A stretch of DNA of 64,000 nucleotides from QZKY01 sp942492925 (GCA_942492925.1 OW818641.1:434001-498000); one strand, 5' to 3'. Shown: positions 7,503-15,389, counted from the first letter of the stretch. Program-made: numbers and translations. Notes: generated by a model from the sequence alone, not told the origin.

Positions 7503-8443
7503 GCAGGCGCTCCATCGAGTCGAGCCAGGGTGCGGATATGGGCGACGGCACTGCGCGCTTGCGCCGAGGGGTTGTAGCCGCCTTCCAGAAAACTGACCAT
7601 GCGGCCTTGCGCATACTGATCGGCAATGCCCATGATTTGGCGCGTGATCCACGCAAAATCTTCTTCGAGCAGGTTGAGATCACCGATGGGATCGTCGCGG
7701 TGCGAATCGAATCCGGCGGAAAAGAAAATCATTTGCGGTGCGTGCGCGTGCAACGCGGGCAGCCACTGTTGCGTGACAACTTCGCGAATCGTTTCGCCAT
7801 CCGAGCCGGCGGGGACGGGCACATTGACCATGTGCGCGCGCGGATGCTGCGTGCCGGCATACGGATAAAACGGATGCTGGAAAAAACTGACCATCAACAC
7901 GCGCGGATCGTCGCGGAAAATGTCTTCGGTGCCGTTGCCGTGGTGAACGTCGATATCCACGATGGCAATGCGTTCCAGTTTGCACACTTCCAGCGCGTAT
8001 TGGGCAGCGATGGCCAGGTTGTTGAAAAGACAGAATCCCATGGCTCCGTGGGCGTTGGCATGGTGACCGATGGGGCGCACCAGGCAAAAAGCATTATCGA
8101 TTTCGCCAGCCATGACGGCATCGACGGCTGCGATACCGGCGCCTGCCGCACGCAGCGCAGCTTTCCAGCTATGCACGTTGAGTGAGGTGTCCGCATCCAC
8201 TGCGAAGTAGTTGCCTTCCCATTCCGGGGCATTGTCGCGCACCAGCACAATGGCATTCTCGGTATGAACGCGGCGCAAATCCGCCACCGTGGCTTCCGGC
8301 GCTTCACGGCGTTCCAGGTGCGCGAGGGTTTGCGTGGCTTCCAGTTCCGCCTCGATGCGCTCCAGGCGCGCGGGATTCTCCGGATGGTACGGACCCATGT
8401 CATGGAGCTTGCAGAGAGGATGAGAATAAAGGGCTGTAGTCAT
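7499..8443 (-). CDS. Histone deacetylase family protein, paralogue 4 (promoter-proximal)
   Basis: A 314-residue enzyme and the first gene of the quartet. Motifs: RPIGHHANAHGAMGF, DIDVHHGNGTEDIF, SAGFDSHRDD and FLEGGYN. It alone keeps the rim sequence YFAVDADTSLN, with the DxDT arrangement usual in class II-like HDACs, so it may be closest to the ancestral copy. The start at 8443 (MTTALYSHPLCKLHD) aligns with the starts of paralogues 1-3. It is transcribed divergently from mltB, and its promoter must lie in the 169-bp gap. Translation of all four genes is chained by 4-nt stop-start overlaps. Confidence 0.9.
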   Translation of the reverse strand: MTTALYSHPLCKLHDMGPYHPENPARLERIEAELEATQTLAHLERREAPEATVADLRRVHTENAIVLVRDNAPEWEGNYFAVDADTSLNVHSWKAALRAAGAGIAAVDAVMAGEIDNAFCLVRPIGHHANAHGAMGFCLFNNLAIAAQYALEVCKLERIAIVDIDVHHGNGTEDIFRDDPRVLMVSFFQHPFYPYAGTQHPRAHMVNVPVPAGSDGETIREVVTQQWLPALHAHAPQMIFFSAGFDSHRDDPIGDLNLLEEDFAWITRQIMGIADQYAQGRMVSFLEGGYNPSAQARSAVAHIRTLARLDGAPA

Positions 8444-8612
8444 GACGCCGTTCCGGAAGGAAAAGCCATATCGTGTACGGGAATACGACAGTTTAGCGGA
8501 AAATGCTGCGAGGATTGCAGTCGCGGCGCTGTACTTATTTTTGAAGGACACACTACAATGTGGGATGAGGCTTCGCCGAACGGTGTGCGAATCTTCGCCA
8601 ACAAACGAACTC

Positions 8613-9701
8613 ATGGCCATGTTGCGAAATTTTTTGAAGCTATTGTGTGCTGCTGCTGTGCTGTTCCAGGTGGGATGCAGCACGATGGCCCCGCCCCCCC
8701 CGGCCTCTCCCGTTTCTCTCATACGACCCGGCACGGATTTCCGCACAGAGCAGATGGTGGCGATTGCGCTTTTCATCGATCAAATGGCCGAAAAGCACGG
8801 GTTTGACAAGGTGGTGCTGGCGGCGGTTTTCCAGAGGGTCAAGCGTTCGGAGCGGGCGCTCCGGCTGGTGACGCCGGATCCGGTCAGCAAACCCAAAAAC
8901 TGGCAAGTCTACCGACGGAATATTGTCGATAAAAAACGCATCAAGTCGGGCGTTGATTTCTGGAAAACGCACCGCCAAGAGCTGAGCAAGGCGGAAAAAG
9001 AATACGGTGTGCCTGCGGAAATCATCGTGGGCATCATTGGCGTCGAATCTTTTTACGGGCGCAACAAAGGAAAGTTCCGCGTGCTGGATGTGTTGACGAC
9101 CTTGTCGTTTGAATATCCGGCGCATCCGAAAAAGGAAGCGCGGATGGCGTTTTTCCGGCAAGAGCTGGAACAGGCGCTGCTGTTTGCACGCGAATCCGGC
9201 GTTGATCCCTTATCGCTGAACGGCTCCTACGCCGGGGCGATTGGGATGCCGCAATTCATGCCGGGGAGTATTCGCAAATTCGGCGTGGATGTTGACAAGG
9301 ACGACCGGATAAATTTGGGGGATTCGCCGAAAGACGCCATCGGCAGCGTGGCGAATTACCTGAAAAAACACGGCTGGATTCCGAGCACAGGCTTGGTGGC
9401 CTTGGCGAATGTGGACAACGTCAAGCCGGACCGGCTGAAATATTTGGTGGGCCAAGGTTTGCAGGCGACGTTTACCCTTTCCGAACTGAAACAAGACGGG
9501 GTGCAAACTGAGGCAGATTTGTCTGTCGACCAGAAATATGGCGTGATCGATTTGCAAAATGGCGACCGTCCTGCTGAATATTGGGTTGTCACAGAGAACT
9601 TTTTTGCCATTACCAAGTACAACCGTAGTTATCAGTATGCCATGTCGGTGGTGGCGCTGGGACAGGCTGTGCGCGACGCGCGGCAGTCGAAGCGGCGGTA
9701 G
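8613..9701 (+). CDS. mltB: Membrane-bound lytic murein transglycosylase B
   Basis: A 362-residue peptidoglycan lytic transglycosylase that cleaves the MurNAc-GlcNAc bond to form 1,6-anhydro ends. The catalytic Glu is in IIGVESFYGRNKG, and the MltB-type motifs GSYAGAIGMPQFMPGS and NYLKKHGW follow. The N-terminus (MLRNFLKLLCAAAVLFQVGCS) looks like a lipoprotein signal with Cys after VG, although the -3 position is Gln and not the usual Leu, so anchoring is probable rather than certain. Start ATG at 8613; a second ATG at 8619 is equally possible. AmpG at 60545 imports the products of such enzymes. Confidence 0.9.
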   Translation: MAMLRNFLKLLCAAAVLFQVGCSTMAPPPPASPVSLIRPGTDFRTEQMVAIALFIDQMAEKHGFDKVVLAAVFQRVKRSERALRLVTPDPVSKPKNWQVYRRNIVDKKRIKSGVDFWKTHRQELSKAEKEYGVPAEIIVGIIGVESFYGRNKGKFRVLDVLTTLSFEYPAHPKKEARMAFFRQELEQALLFARESGVDPLSLNGSYAGAIGMPQFMPGSIRKFGVDVDKDDRINLGDSPKDAIGSVANYLKKHGWIPSTGLVALANVDNVKPDRLKYLVGQGLQATFTLSELKQDGVQTEADLSVDQKYGVIDLQNGDRPAEYWVVTENFFAITKYNRSYQYAMSVVALGQAVRDARQSKRR

Positions 9702-9774
9702 AAACAACTTCGTAAGCGGGGAAAATAGCGTCTTGTCATGCTTCCCATACTATTTTCAGAAAATGGTATGATGC

Positions 9775-9852
9775 CGGTTCTCCGAGGAGCGTTGCGACAC
9801 GTCACTTGACCGTGCCAGGCTCGGAGAAATCAATACTCCAACGGCGCTCACG
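9775..9852 (+). promoter_or_regulatory. S-adenosylhomocysteine (SAH) riboswitch
   Basis: The leader of ahcY matches the SAH aptamer closely. P1 pairs 9778-9786 with 9820-9828 (TTCTCCGAG / CTCGGAGAA). The conserved core GAGGAGCGTTGCGAC follows the 5' strand, CCAGGCTCGG closes the domain, and ACGGCGCTCA (9841-9850) supplies the pseudoknot strand that pairs with GAGCG at 9787-9791. This class turns on SAH-recycling genes when SAH accumulates, and it is known upstream of ahcY in proteobacteria. The ribosome site AAAGGAG lies about 30 nt further on. Confidence 0.92.
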
Positions 9853-9885
9853 TTACTTTTTTCTAGTTTTTAATGAAAGGAGAGC

Positions 9886-11295
9886 GTGATGAACGCTGCC
9901 ACCAAACAAGATTACGTTGTTGCCGATCTGAGCCTCGCCATCTGGGGCGACAAAGAAATCAAAATTGCCGAAACCGAAATGCCTGGCTTGATGGCGATTC
10001 GCGAAGAATTCGCGGCCAGCCAGCCGCTCAAGGGCGCGCGCATTACCGGTTCGTTGCACATGACCATTCAAACCGCGGTGCTGATCCAGACGCTGGAAGC
10101 GCTGGGCGCGCAAGTGCGTTGGGCGTCGTGCAATATTTTCTCCACGCAGGATCACGCGGCCGCCGCGATTGCCGCATGCGGCACGCCGGTGTTTGCGTAC
10201 AAAGGCGAAACGCTGGATGAATACTGGGAATACACGCACCGCATTTTCGAATGGCCGGATGGCGGCTATTCCAACATGATTCTGGATGATGGCGGCGACG
10301 CCACGCTGTTGCTGCACATCGGCACGCGCGCAGAGAAAGATTCGTCTGTGTTGAGCAATCCCGGTTCCGAAGAAGAAGTGTGCCTGTTCAATTCGATCAA
10401 GAAAAAACTCGCGCAAGACGGTACCTGGTATTCGCGTCGCCTGAAAGAAATCAAGGGCGTCACCGAAGAAACCACGACCGGCGTGAATCGTCTGTATCAG
10501 ATGCACAAGGAAGGCAAGCTGGCTTTCCCGGCGATCAACGTGAATGACTCGGTGACGAAATCCAAGTTCGACAACCTTTACGGCTGCCGCGAATCGCTGG
10601 TGGATGGCATCAAGCGCGCCACCGACGTGATGATTGCGGGCAAGGTCGTAGTTATCGCGGGCTACGGCGATGTGGGCAAGGGTTCCGCGCAAGCTATGCG
10701 CGCGCTGTCTGCGCAAGTGTGGGTGACCGAAATCGATCCGATTTGCGCGCTGCAAGCGGCGATGGAAGGCTATCGCGTGGTGACGATGGATTACGCTGTC
10801 GAACATGCCGATATTTTTGTGACTGCCACCGGCAACTACCATGTGATCACGCATGAGCACATGAAGAAGATGAAAGATCAGGCCATCGTTTGCAACATCG
10901 GTCACTTCGACAATGAAATCGATGTTGCGGCGCTCAAGCAATACACTTGGGAAAACATCAAGCCGCAAGTCGATCACATCATCTTCCCTGATGGGAAACG
11001 CATCATCCTGCTGGCCGAAGGCCGTCTCGTGAATCTGGGCTGCGGTACGGGTCATCCGTCGTATGTGATGAGCTCCTCGTTCGCGAACCAGACGATTGCG
11101 CAAATCGAGTTATACAGCAACACCAAGTCTTATCCGGTCGGCGTGTACACCTTGCCCAAACATTTGGACGAGAAAGTCGCCGTGCTGCAACTCAAGAAAT
11201 TGAATGCGCAACTGACGCGTCTGACGGACGAGCAGGCAGCCTACATCGGCGTCTCGGTGAACGGCCCGTACAAGCCGAATCACTATCGCTACTAA
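9886..11295 (+). CDS. ahcY: Adenosylhomocysteinase
   Basis: A 469-residue enzyme that reversibly hydrolyses S-adenosylhomocysteine to homocysteine and adenosine, clearing the product of SAM-dependent methylation. The NAD-binding motif is GYGDVGKGSAQAMRA (near residue 260), preceded by the active-site segment NLYGCRESLVDGI. The C-terminus ends KPNHYRY with the conserved Lys-Tyr that closes over NAD of the partner subunit. It carries the roughly 40-residue insertion typical of the bacterial/plant form (the segment around RAEKDSSVLSNPG). The start is fixed by AAAGGAGAGCGTG. It is controlled by the SAH riboswitch at 9775-9852 and heads an operon with the holin-like gene and metF. Confidence 0.97.
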   Translation: MMNAATKQDYVVADLSLAIWGDKEIKIAETEMPGLMAIREEFAASQPLKGARITGSLHMTIQTAVLIQTLEALGAQVRWASCNIFSTQDHAAAAIAACGTPVFAYKGETLDEYWEYTHRIFEWPDGGYSNMILDDGGDATLLLHIGTRAEKDSSVLSNPGSEEEVCLFNSIKKKLAQDGTWYSRRLKEIKGVTEETTTGVNRLYQMHKEGKLAFPAINVNDSVTKSKFDNLYGCRESLVDGIKRATDVMIAGKVVVIAGYGDVGKGSAQAMRALSAQVWVTEIDPICALQAAMEGYRVVTMDYAVEHADIFVTATGNYHVITHEHMKKMKDQAIVCNIGHFDNEIDVAALKQYTWENIKPQVDHIIFPDGKRIILLAEGRLVNLGCGTGHPSYVMSSSFANQTIAQIELYSNTKSYPVGVYTLPKHLDEKVAVLQLKKLNAQLTRLTDEQAAYIGVSVNGPYKPNHYRY

Positions 11296-11296
11296 G

Positions 11297-11665
11297 ATGA
11301 TTGACCGACAAATGCTCAACTGGCGTTTGTTGATCAACTGGGTCATCAATGCCGCATCCCTGCTGGCTGTACCGTATCTGATCGATACGGTGCAGTTGGG
11401 CAGCGTGTGGTCGGCCTTGATTGCTGCCGCGATTCTGGGCTTGGTGAATACGTTGATCCGCCCGATTTTGCTGGTGCTAACCTTGCCAGTCACGTTTGTG
11501 TCGCTGGGACTTTTTGTTTTCGTCATCAACGGCATGCTTTTCTGGTTGGTGGCGCAATTGGTGAAAGGCTTTTACGTCGCCGGATTCTGGTCAGCGGTCT
11601 GCGGGGCTTTGTTGTACAGCATCATTTCGTGGGCGTTGAATACGCTGCTGATGGAAAATAAATGA
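11297..11665 (+). CDS. Phage holin family 4 (superfamily IV) membrane protein
   Basis: A 122-residue integral membrane protein with four predicted hydrophobic segments (INAASLLAVPYLI, WSALIAAAILGLVNTLI, LVLTLPVTFVSLGLFVFVING, and a C-terminal segment ending ALNTLL). The Asn-x-x-IRPIL motif between helices 2 and 3 is typical of the Phage_holin_4_2 (PF04020) family. Despite the name, these are chromosomal genes of unknown role and are commonly found between ahcY and metF in betaproteobacteria. The start is 1 nt after the ahcY stop. The stop TGA overlaps the ATG of the first truncated metF start (ATGA at 11662-11665), which marks the ancestral metF start. Confidence 0.85.
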   Translation: MIDRQMLNWRLLINWVINAASLLAVPYLIDTVQLGSVWSALIAAAILGLVNTLIRPILLVLTLPVTFVSLGLFVFVINGMLFWLVAQLVKGFYVAGFWSAVCGALLYSIISWALNTLLMENK

Positions 11666-11715
11666 GTCAACCATATTTCAGCATTGAGTTCTTTGGCTCC
11701 GGCCGCTGCGCTTAA
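11662..11715 (+). pseudogene. Truncated metF 5' end, copy 1 (17-codon ORF)
   Basis: This encodes MSQPYFSIEFFGSGRCA and then a stop. The first 11 codons match the true MetF start, after which the frame runs into an inserted REP-like element (11695-11745). Its ATG overlaps the stop of the preceding gene (ATGA), so this is probably where metF originally began. Whether the 17-residue peptide is made is unknown. Confidence 0.75.
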
Positions 11716-11745
11716 CATTCGCTACGCTCATGTTAGCCTGCGCCG
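11695..11745 (-). repeat. Dispersed palindromic (REP-like) element, copy B
   Basis: Inverse copy of the element at 1503-1582. It contains CCGGCCGC..CTTAACATTCGCTACGCTCATGTTAGC split across the hairpin, with stem AACAT/ATGTT and loop TCGCTACGCTC. It begins immediately after the eleventh metF codon (Phe-Phe) and lies exactly 100 bp before copy C. Confidence 0.85.
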
Positions 11746-11761
11746 AAAAATTGAAAAGAAA

Positions 11762-11815
11762 ATGATGAAACCTTATTTTAGTATCGAATTTTTTGGCTTT
11801 GGCCGCTTCGCTTAA
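11762..11815 (+). pseudogene. Truncated metF 5' end, copy 2 (17-codon ORF)
   Basis: This encodes MMKPYFSIEFFGFGRFA and then a stop. The YFSIEFF core is identical in protein to copies 1 and 3, but 6 of its 7 codons differ, all synonymously (for example TTT AGT ATC GAA against TTC AGC ATT GAG). It is followed by another REP-like element at the same codon. It lies exactly 100 bp after copy 1. Confidence 0.7.
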
Positions 11816-11845
11816 CATTCGCTACGCTCATGTTAGCCTTCGCCG
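11795..11845 (-). repeat. Dispersed palindromic (REP-like) element, copy C
   Basis: This is the same element as copy B in the same orientation, exactly 100 bp later, with a few substitutions (GGCTTTGGCCGCTTCGC against GGCTCCGGCCGCTGCGC). It separates the second truncated metF start from the functional gene. Confidence 0.85.
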
Positions 11846-11889
11846 AAGAATATGGGCAGCTAACGCGGGAATAAAAATTGAGAAAATAA

Positions 11890-12729
11890 ATGAGTCAACC
11901 TTATTTCAGCATTGAGTTCTTTCCTCCAAAAACACCGGATGGGGTGGTGAAACTGCGTAGTGAGCGCGCCGAACTGGCAGCGCTGGGCGCGAAATATTAT
12001 TCCGTCACGCTGGGTGCGGGCGGTTCGGCCATGTATGGCAACAACGATACCGTCTCGGAAATCCAGAGCGAAGGGTACGAAGCCGCACCGCACTTTCTGT
12101 GCATCGGCTCCTCGCGTGAACTGGTGCGCAAGCGCTTGCAGGAATACCAGACGCAAGGCATCAAGCATCTGGTGGCGCTGCGTGGCGATTTGCCGAAAGA
12201 TACGGCCGATGTGCATGGCGAATTCCATTATGCGAATGAACTGGTGGAATTCATCCGCAAGGAAACCGGCGACTGGTTTCAGATCGACGTTGCGGCGTAT
12301 CCGGAAATGCATCCGCAGGCCAAGTCGATGCAAGACGATTTGAGTAACTTTGTCCGGAAGGCCAAGGCGGGCGCGAACACGGCGATCACCCAATACTTTT
12401 ACAATGCGGACGCCTACTTCCGTTTTGTGGACGCCGTGCGCAAGGCGGGTGTGACGATTCCCATCGTGCCCGGCATCATGCCGATCACGAATTACACCCA
12501 ATTGGCGCGGTTCTCGTCGATGTGCGGCGCGGAAATTCCGCGCTGGATGCGGCTCAAGCTGGAAAGCTACGGCGAAGATCTGGAGGCTATTCGGGAATTC
12601 GGGCTGGATGTCGTCACGCAATTGTGCGAGCGATTGATTGCAGGCGGTGCGCCGGGGTTTCATTTTTTCACGCTGAATCGTGCCGCGCCCACAGCGGCGA
12701 TCTGGCACCGGTTGGCCGGCGCGCGGTGA
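11890..12729 (+). CDS. metF: 5,10-methylenetetrahydrofolate reductase
   Basis: A 279-residue flavoprotein that reduces methylene-THF to methyl-THF, the methyl donor for methionine synthesis. The N-terminus YFSIEFFPPKT carries the catalytic Glu of the EFFPP motif. SVTLGAGGS, the RGD of VALRGDLP and GIMPITNY are the other family motifs. Length fits the short bacterial form without the regulatory domain. The start at 11890 is the third copy of a repeated 5' end, and only this one continues into the full gene. Insertion of repeats has moved it about 225 nt from the upstream ahcY-holin operon. It is probably still co-transcribed and thus under the SAH riboswitch, but the added hairpins could reduce read-through. 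Confidence 0.95.
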   Translation: MSQPYFSIEFFPPKTPDGVVKLRSERAELAALGAKYYSVTLGAGGSAMYGNNDTVSEIQSEGYEAAPHFLCIGSSRELVRKRLQEYQTQGIKHLVALRGDLPKDTADVHGEFHYANELVEFIRKETGDWFQIDVAAYPEMHPQAKSMQDDLSNFVRKAKAGANTAITQYFYNADAYFRFVDAVRKAGVTIPIVPGIMPITNYTQLARFSSMCGAEIPRWMRLKLESYGEDLEAIREFGLDVVTQLCERLIAGGAPGFHFFTLNRAAPTAAIWHRLAGAR

Positions 12730-12754
12730 TACGTTCGTACAAGATGGGGCAAGA

Positions 12755-12785
12755 CAAAAAAGGCGTGCGAGGCACACCTTTTTAT
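12755..12785 (+). terminator. Rho-independent terminator after metF
   Basis: AAAGGCGTG pairs with CACACCTTT (one C-A mismatch, loop CGAGG), preceded by an A-run and followed by a T-run. It lies about 30 nt after the metF stop. Confidence 0.65.
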
Positions 12786-12841
12786 TTGCGCCGCAATTTT
12801 TTGCAAGAGGCGAGACGGCCTCGTATTTCAAATCCGGTGGC

Positions 12842-13402
12842 CTAGTAAGATATTTCCGTGACAATCAGGTCAAGCGCCACATCATGTGAGCCGACTTCAA
12901 ATTCGGCTAGTTGGCAGGAATAGGCGATGCCGATGGCGTAAGGTTTGGGCGTGATCGCGAGCGTGCGATCATAAAAACCGCCGCCATAGCCGATCCGAAA
13001 GCGGCCCGAATTGAAACCGACACAGGGCACCAGCAGCGCTTCCGGCATATCGCCGAAAACTTGTTTTTCCGGCACGGGAACGCCGAAGCCGTCCTTGATC
13101 ATGGGATCGTCCGGTGCCCACGATGCAAAACGCAAGGGCATTTCTTTGGCCGACACGACGGGCAATGCCAGACGAATGCCTTGTGTGTGAAGGCGTCTAT
13201 AAAGATCGAACAAGTCTGGCTCTTTCCGGATGGGCCAGAAAACACCCAGTGATGCAACCGGTTGTTTGGAAAGCAGACGCTCGAGATGTGCCGCAATGGC
13301 GGCATCCATGCGAGTGCGCTCGGCATCGCCGAGATTCAGGCGTCGTTCCAGCAAAGCTCGCCGGAGATCACCCTTGCTGACAGCGCTTGGTGGTAAACTC
13401 AT
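12842..13402 (-). CDS. 5-formyltetrahydrofolate cyclo-ligase
   Basis: A 186-residue enzyme that converts 5-formyl-THF to methenyl-THF using ATP, returning folate to the one-carbon pool. The C-terminal signature is RIGYGGGFYDRTL with the conserved Gly-rich loop, and LLVPCVGFN precedes it. The N-terminal basic segment SKGDLRRALLERR fits the family start. It converges on metF, so two folate one-carbon genes are adjacent but transcribed separately. In proteobacteria this gene is often associated with a 6S RNA (ssrS) just upstream; no room exists for one here because slt starts about 30 nt away on the other strand. Confidence 0.93.
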   Translation of the reverse strand: MSLPPSAVSKGDLRRALLERRLNLGDAERTRMDAAIAAHLERLLSKQPVASLGVFWPIRKEPDLFDLYRRLHTQGIRLALPVVSAKEMPLRFASWAPDDPMIKDGFGVPVPEKQVFGDMPEALLVPCVGFNSGRFRIGYGGGFYDRTLAITPKPYAIGIAYSCQLAEFEVGSHDVALDLIVTEISY

Positions 13403-13431
13403 GACAATTGATTCGCGTAAAGAAACGTACC

Positions 13432-15378
13432 GTGTTATACAGATTTAAAATTATCAGCATGGCCTTGAGTACAGCCGCCGTGCTGATGATGGGCCAAATT
13501 GCTCATGCGCAGTCCGGCGAACTATCCAGCGCTGATGAAACTTTCATCGCCTTGCAAGAAGCGGCTATGCAAGGCAAGGCTGACAAAGCGGCAAAACTCG
13601 CCGATCAACTTTCGAATTATGCCATACCCTCTTACGTTGATTACTATCGACTGAAGCCGCGCTTGTGGAAAGCGGGCCCGACGGAAGTCGAAACCTTTCT
13701 GTCCAAATATGACGGGAGCGCCATCGCGGATCGGTTGCGCAACGACTGGTTGCTCGAATTGGGACGCCGCCGCGACTGGGATAATTTTGATCGACATCAT
13801 CCTTTATTCGTGTTGAATGATGACCTGCAAGTGAAGTGCTACGCATTGATGTCGTCCGCCATCAAGGGCAAAAACGTCGCGATGGCAGCACGAGAAACCT
13901 TGCGTCAACCGAATAAATACGGTGAAGGATGTCAGGCGCTGATTCAACAATTGGTCAGCAGCGAACAATTCAATGAAGACGATGTGTGGGCGCAGATTCG
14001 TCTGGCCGGCGAATACGGCATGGGTTCCGTTGCCGAAAATCTCGCGCCACTGGTCGGTGCATCGGAGACGCAAGTGGCCCGTTCGGTGGATTTGCCGCTG
14101 ATAACGCTAGCGCGTGGCACGCGAACCGGACGCGCAGCACACGAAACGTATGCCATTGCACTGGGTCGGCTGGCGAAAAAGAATCACGAAAAGGCGGCTG
14201 CCTACGTGCTCCAGCACATGAGCAAAAAATTATCGGCACAGGAACAGGCGCTCGCATGGGCGCAGATCGCCTTGCCCGCTTCCATTGTGCTGGCACCGGA
14301 AGCGCTGGAATACTGGCAAAAAGCCGGTAACACACCGCTTTCAGCCGAAGGCCATGAATGGAAAGTGCGCACCGCGTTGCGATTCGGTGACTGGAAAATG
14401 GTCAGGGAAGCCATTCTGGCGATGCCATCGTGGCTCCAGCACGAGCCGGCCTGGGTGTATTGGCTGGGACGGGCCTACGCCGTAGCAGGCGACACGGATG
14501 CGGCGCATCGACTGTATCAGCGGATTTCAAACGAATACCATTTCTACGGACAGCTGGCGACGGAAGAGCTGGGACACAAGATTGCGGTTCCGCAGCAAGC
14601 AAGTGCGCCATCGGCGGAAGAACTCCAGCCGATGGAAACCAACGCGGGATTGGCACGCGGTCTCAAGTTTTTCTCGATGGGCATGCGACTGGAAGGGATA
14701 CGCGAATGGAGTTGGGAACTGCGCAAGATGAACGACCGGGCCTTGCTGGCAGCGGCCGAGTTTGCGCGTACGCATCAGGTGCTGGACCGCATGATCAACG
14801 CGTCTGGCCGGACCAAACACGAGTTCGACTTCACGCAACGTTATCCGACCCCGTATCGTGACGTGATGCGCAATGCGACGCAGCAGGTTGGCGTCGATAC
14901 CGCGTGGGCTTACGGCATTATCCGACAGGAATCGCGGTTTGTGACGATAGCCCGATCCAGTGTCGGGGCGCAAGGCTTGATGCAACTCATGCCCGGGACG
15001 GCAAAGTTCGTCGCGAAAAAGATCAACATGAAAGACTACCGAGAAAACAAGATTCGCGAACCCGTGACTAATATTGCGCTGGGAGTCAACTACATGCGGA
15101 TGGTGCTCAAGGATCTGGATGATTCGCAAGTCCTGGCGTCGGCGGCCTATAATGCGGGACCGAGACGTTCACGAACCTGGCGCGCAGCATTGACGCAACC
15201 CGTGGAAGGCGCCATATTTGCGGAAATGATCCCCTTTTCCGAAACGCGCGGGTACGTGAAGCATGTGATGTCCAACGCGACGTACTATGCCGCTTTGCTG
15301 GAAAACCGATCGCAATCATTGAAGGCGCGGCTGGGCACCATTACCCCTAAAAATAACGGGGGCACCAGCTTGCCGTAA
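13432..15378 (+). CDS. slt: Soluble lytic murein transglycosylase (Slt70 family)
   Basis: A periplasmic exo-lytic transglycosylase of 648 residues from the start chosen. The order is signal peptide (MLYRFKIISMALSTAAVLMMGQIAHA), long alpha-helical superhelical U-domain, then the C-terminal catalytic domain. That domain carries the catalytic Glu in GIIRQESRF, SSVGAQGLMQLMPGTA, NIALGVNYM and AYNAGPRR. The length agrees with Slt70. The start is uncertain: GTG at 13432 gives a compact signal peptide, TTG at 13408 would add eight residues, and ATG at 13459 would cut into the signal. It is divergent from the cyclo-ligase gene, so the promoters share a very short space. Confidence 0.92.
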   Translation: MLYRFKIISMALSTAAVLMMGQIAHAQSGELSSADETFIALQEAAMQGKADKAAKLADQLSNYAIPSYVDYYRLKPRLWKAGPTEVETFLSKYDGSAIADRLRNDWLLELGRRRDWDNFDRHHPLFVLNDDLQVKCYALMSSAIKGKNVAMAARETLRQPNKYGEGCQALIQQLVSSEQFNEDDVWAQIRLAGEYGMGSVAENLAPLVGASETQVARSVDLPLITLARGTRTGRAAHETYAIALGRLAKKNHEKAAAYVLQHMSKKLSAQEQALAWAQIALPASIVLAPEALEYWQKAGNTPLSAEGHEWKVRTALRFGDWKMVREAILAMPSWLQHEPAWVYWLGRAYAVAGDTDAAHRLYQRISNEYHFYGQLATEELGHKIAVPQQASAPSAEELQPMETNAGLARGLKFFSMGMRLEGIREWSWELRKMNDRALLAAAEFARTHQVLDRMINASGRTKHEFDFTQRYPTPYRDVMRNATQQVGVDTAWAYGIIRQESRFVTIARSSVGAQGLMQLMPGTAKFVAKKINMKDYRENKIREPVTNIALGVNYMRMVLKDLDDSQVLASAAYNAGPRRSRTWRAALTQPVEGAIFAEMIPFSETRGYVKHVMSNATYYAALLENRSQSLKARLGTITPKNNGGTSLP

Positions 15379-15389
15379 CAGGAAAAAAC

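Noticed and set aside
6528..7652. Longer version of HDAC paralogue 3 starting at 7652
   Set aside because: The extra 50 residues come from the neighbouring HDAC gene in another frame. The start at 7502 aligns with the other paralogues.
9853..11103. Long antisense open frame (416 codons) over ahcY
   Set aside because: It lies wholly opposite ahcY, has no ribosome site or domain, and is rich in Arg/His as expected from the antisense of a GC-rich gene.
11297..11665. Holin-like gene as a sign of a prophage
   Set aside because: This family is a fixed chromosomal neighbour of ahcY and metF in betaproteobacteria and no other phage genes are near.
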